A stretch of DNA of 64,000 bases from Streptomyces spinoverrucosus. GTDB lineage: Bacteria > Actinomycetota > Actinomycetes > Streptomycetales > Streptomycetaceae. Under the pieces are notes generated by a model. It did not search any database, had not been told where the DNA came from, and saw only the letters and a list, made by a program, of their open reading frames with translations. The position numbers and the translations under genes are program-made. The stretch lies in assembly GCF_006539505.1 (NCBI RefSeq), contig NZ_BJND01000043.1, positions 1 to 64,000 on the forward strand, read 5' to 3'. Positions 62,545 through 64,000 of the stretch are shown here, piece after piece (position 1 is the first letter of the stretch; each line of letters starts with the position of its first letter).

Positions 62545-62569
62545 CCCGGGCGACAGAACCGAACCACGC

Positions 62570-62609
62570 GCGGGGCCCCGCCAGGCCGAAGGCCGAGGCG
62601 GGGCCCCGC
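62570..62609 (+). terminator. hairpin before the nucleotidyltransferase gene
   Basis: GCGGGGCCCCGCC (62570-62582) pairs with GGCGGGGCCCCGC (62597-62609), a 13-bp stem. Confidence 0.8.
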
Positions 62610-62689
62610 GTATCCACCCGCACGACAGCAGGCCCCCACCACAGCAGGCCCCCGGCACCGCCCGGACCGGCGCCGCGTACAGTGCCGCC

Positions 62690-63421
62690 ATGACCGATCC
62701 GAACGCCGCCTCGCGCCCTGTCCAGGCCGTCATCCTGGCCGGCGGCCAGGGCTCCCGGCTGCGCCCCTACACCGACGACCGTCCCAAGCCGATGGTCGAG
62801 ATCCCCGGCACGGGCACGCCGATCATCGGCCATCAGCTCGCCTGGCTCGCCGAGGAGGGCGTCACCGACGTCGTGGTCAGCTGCGGCCACCTCGCCGAGG
62901 TCCTGCAGGAGTGGCTGGACTCCGTCGACCTGCCGGTCCGCGTCACCACCGTCGTCGAGAAGGAACCCCTCGGCCGGGGCGGCGGCCTGAAGTACGCCGC
63001 CGCCCACCTCCCGCACCCCGACCGCGCCTGGTACGCCACCAACGGCGACATCTGGACCCGCTTCTCGCTGCGCGACATGGCGGACTTCCACACCGAGCGC
63101 GACGCCATAGCGACCCTCGCCCTCGCCCGCCCCCGCATCCCGTGGGGCGCCGTCCAGACCGACGGCTTCGGCCACATCACGGACTTCATCGAGGCCCCGC
63201 CGTCCACCTTCGAGATCAACGCGGGCGTCTACGTCTTCTCCCCCGAGTTCGCCGCGATGCTCCCCGAGCGCGGCGACCACGAACGCACCACGTTCCCGCA
63301 CCTGGCCCGCGAACGCCGCCTGGCAGGCTTCCCGATTCCCCAGGGCGCGTACTGGCGCGCCATCGACACCGCGAAGGACCTCACGGAGGCCGCGAAGGAA
63401 CTGGCCGCGCTGGGCCGTTGA
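62690..63421 (+). CDS. sugar nucleotidyltransferase
   Basis: A 243-residue NTP_transferase protein with AVILAGGQGSRLRPYTDDRPKP as the nucleotide-binding signature, TNGDIWTRFS metal-binding region, and FEINAGVYVFSPEF. It probably makes an NDP-sugar such as GDP-mannose or dTDP-glucose type; the exact sugar is not evident. ATG 62690 follows TACAGT (62678-62683) by 6 nt and looks leaderless. Confidence 0.9.
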   Translation: MTDPNAASRPVQAVILAGGQGSRLRPYTDDRPKPMVEIPGTGTPIIGHQLAWLAEEGVTDVVVSCGHLAEVLQEWLDSVDLPVRVTTVVEKEPLGRGGGLKYAAAHLPHPDRAWYATNGDIWTRFSLRDMADFHTERDAIATLALARPRIPWGAVQTDGFGHITDFIEAPPSTFEINAGVYVFSPEFAAMLPERGDHERTTFPHLARERRLAGFPIPQGAYWRAIDTAKDLTEAAKELAALGR

Positions 63422-63460
63422 CACCCCGCTCCAGCAACCGGCCCGGACGAGGGTACGCCG

Positions 63461-63494
63461 ACGGGGTCCCGCGCCTCACCGTGCGGGACCCCGT
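63461..63494. terminator. convergent terminator hairpin
   Basis: ACGGGGTCCCGC and GCGGGACCCCGT form a 12-bp stem between the nucleotidyltransferase gene and the Ser/Thr-rich gene. Confidence 0.85.
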
Positions 63495-63531
63495 CGTCGT
63501 ACCGTCGTACCGTCGTGCCGGAAGGGACGGC

Positions 63532-64000
63532 CTAGCCCAGCAGACCCCCCACCAGCCCGGGCTCCGACTCTCCGTCGCCGGACCCCGTGCCGCCCGTGGA
63601 GCCCGTGCCGCCCGTCGAGCCGCTTCCGCCGCCCGACGTGGGGCCGGAGCTGGTGCTCGGGGCCTCTTCCACCGGCGACGACGGTGGCGCCTGACCCGCC
63701 GTCGTGCCCTGTGTCTGACTCGGCGAGCCGCCGGTGACCGCGCCGGTGTCGCTGGTCGCACCCGGCGTGGTCGCGGTACCCGCGGTGGGTGCGGCCGAGG
63801 TCGCGCCCTGCGTCGGCGAGCTGGCCGCGGCCGACGGCGTGGTGCTGCGCCCGCGGTCGTCACCGGGCTTCGACGGCAGCGGCGAGCCGGGCAGTTCGTT
63901 GCGCGGCGCCTCGCCGGGCCCGGGGACGACCACGCGGTCGGAGTCCCGTACCGCACCGCCGAGCAGCGAGCCGACCAGCAGCGTGAGCCCGGTGACGATC
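63532..64000 (-). CDS. Ser/Thr/Gly-rich membrane-anchored protein (partial)
   Basis: The gene enters from the right edge and its N-terminus is not in the window. The first visible residues, IVTGLTLLVGSLLGGAV, look like a membrane helix, followed by about 135 residues rich in Ser, Thr, Pro, Gly and Ala (GGTGSTGGTGSGDGESE) and the end VGGLLG. This is a typical low-complexity exported tail; function unknown. Confidence 0.7.
   Translation of the reverse strand, partial: IVTGLTLLVGSLLGGAVRDSDRVVVPGPGEAPRNELPGSPLPSKPGDDRGRSTTPSAAASSPTQGATSAAPTAGTATTPGATSDTGAVTGGSPSQTQGTTAGQAPPSSPVEEAPSTSSGPTSGGGSGSTGGTGSTGGTGSGDGESEPGLVGGLLG

Overview
The window is chromosomal DNA from a Streptomyces, or a very close actinomycete. 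The DNA is extremely GC rich with G/C at almost every third codon position and GTG/TTG starts are common. Mycothiol-type enzymes, HrcA/CIRCE control of groEL, DasR-type and SoxR-type operators, the maltose/cellobiose transporter ATPase MsiK and the futalosine menaquinone pathway all fit this genus. The gene order matches, from memory, the part of the S. coelicolor core chromosome running from mqnB/mqnD past groEL2, thrC, otsA/otsB, nagK/nagA and cdgB to msiK. It is mostly conserved core DNA with small accessory or decayed patches, and it shows no complete IS, prophage, CRISPR array or biosynthetic cluster.

Layout: 1-4.7 kb holds a DUF2771 lipoprotein, futalosine hydrolase, 1,4-dihydroxy-6-naphthoate synthase, a cold-shock protein, a HAD phosphatase and a membrane protein. 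4.9-15.1 kb is a helicase-rich block (helicase-C domain protein, XPB, HelD-like) with two tiny secreted peptides, an unusual UPF0114-IstB fusion and a GT87-like membrane protein. 15-21.3 kb has CutC, mycothiol-dependent enzymes, an HD hydrolase, an RpiR regulator and MurQ. 21.4-27.7 kb is an accessory-looking patch: an Imm5-like protein, an ABC-F antibiotic-resistance ATPase behind a short-peptide attenuation leader, a CYTH pseudogene, a SLOG-like protein, an XRE regulator and a methyltransferase. 27.7-36.2 kb carries an MFS pump, an old yellow enzyme, groEL with two CIRCE elements, cspA, MoaD, threonine synthase behind a SAM-I riboswitch, and GpgS. 36.3-44 kb is sugar metabolism: OtsA/OtsB (trehalose), a sugar-binding lipoprotein divergent from nagK-nagA with DasR-like sites between them, and a PfkB kinase. 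44-55 kb has a CBM35 protein, CdgB-type diguanylate cyclase, flavin reductase, ECF sigma factor, ArfB-like hydrolase, TerD, M1 peptidase, pentapeptide protein, FAD oxidoreductase and a SoxR-box-controlled quinone oxidoreductase. 55-64 kb has an MFS pump, two truncated gene remnants, GNAT and APH-like genes, a DAO-family oxidoreductase, tRNA-Thr, msiK, a nucleotidyltransferase and a truncated Ser/Thr-rich membrane protein.

Regulation is unusually legible: a SAM-I riboswitch, an ABC-F attenuator with mutually exclusive hairpins, two CIRCE elements, a SoxR box with a 19-bp spacer, DasR-like sites, a palindromic operator inside an MFS promoter, an inverted repeat over the rpiR start, and about eleven genes that look leaderless (TAnnnT then 6-7 nt then ATG/GTG). 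Several intergenic gaps hold tandem repeats; at least two families look like copies of the 3' end of the neighbouring gene. All calls come from reading the sequence, and no database search was run.
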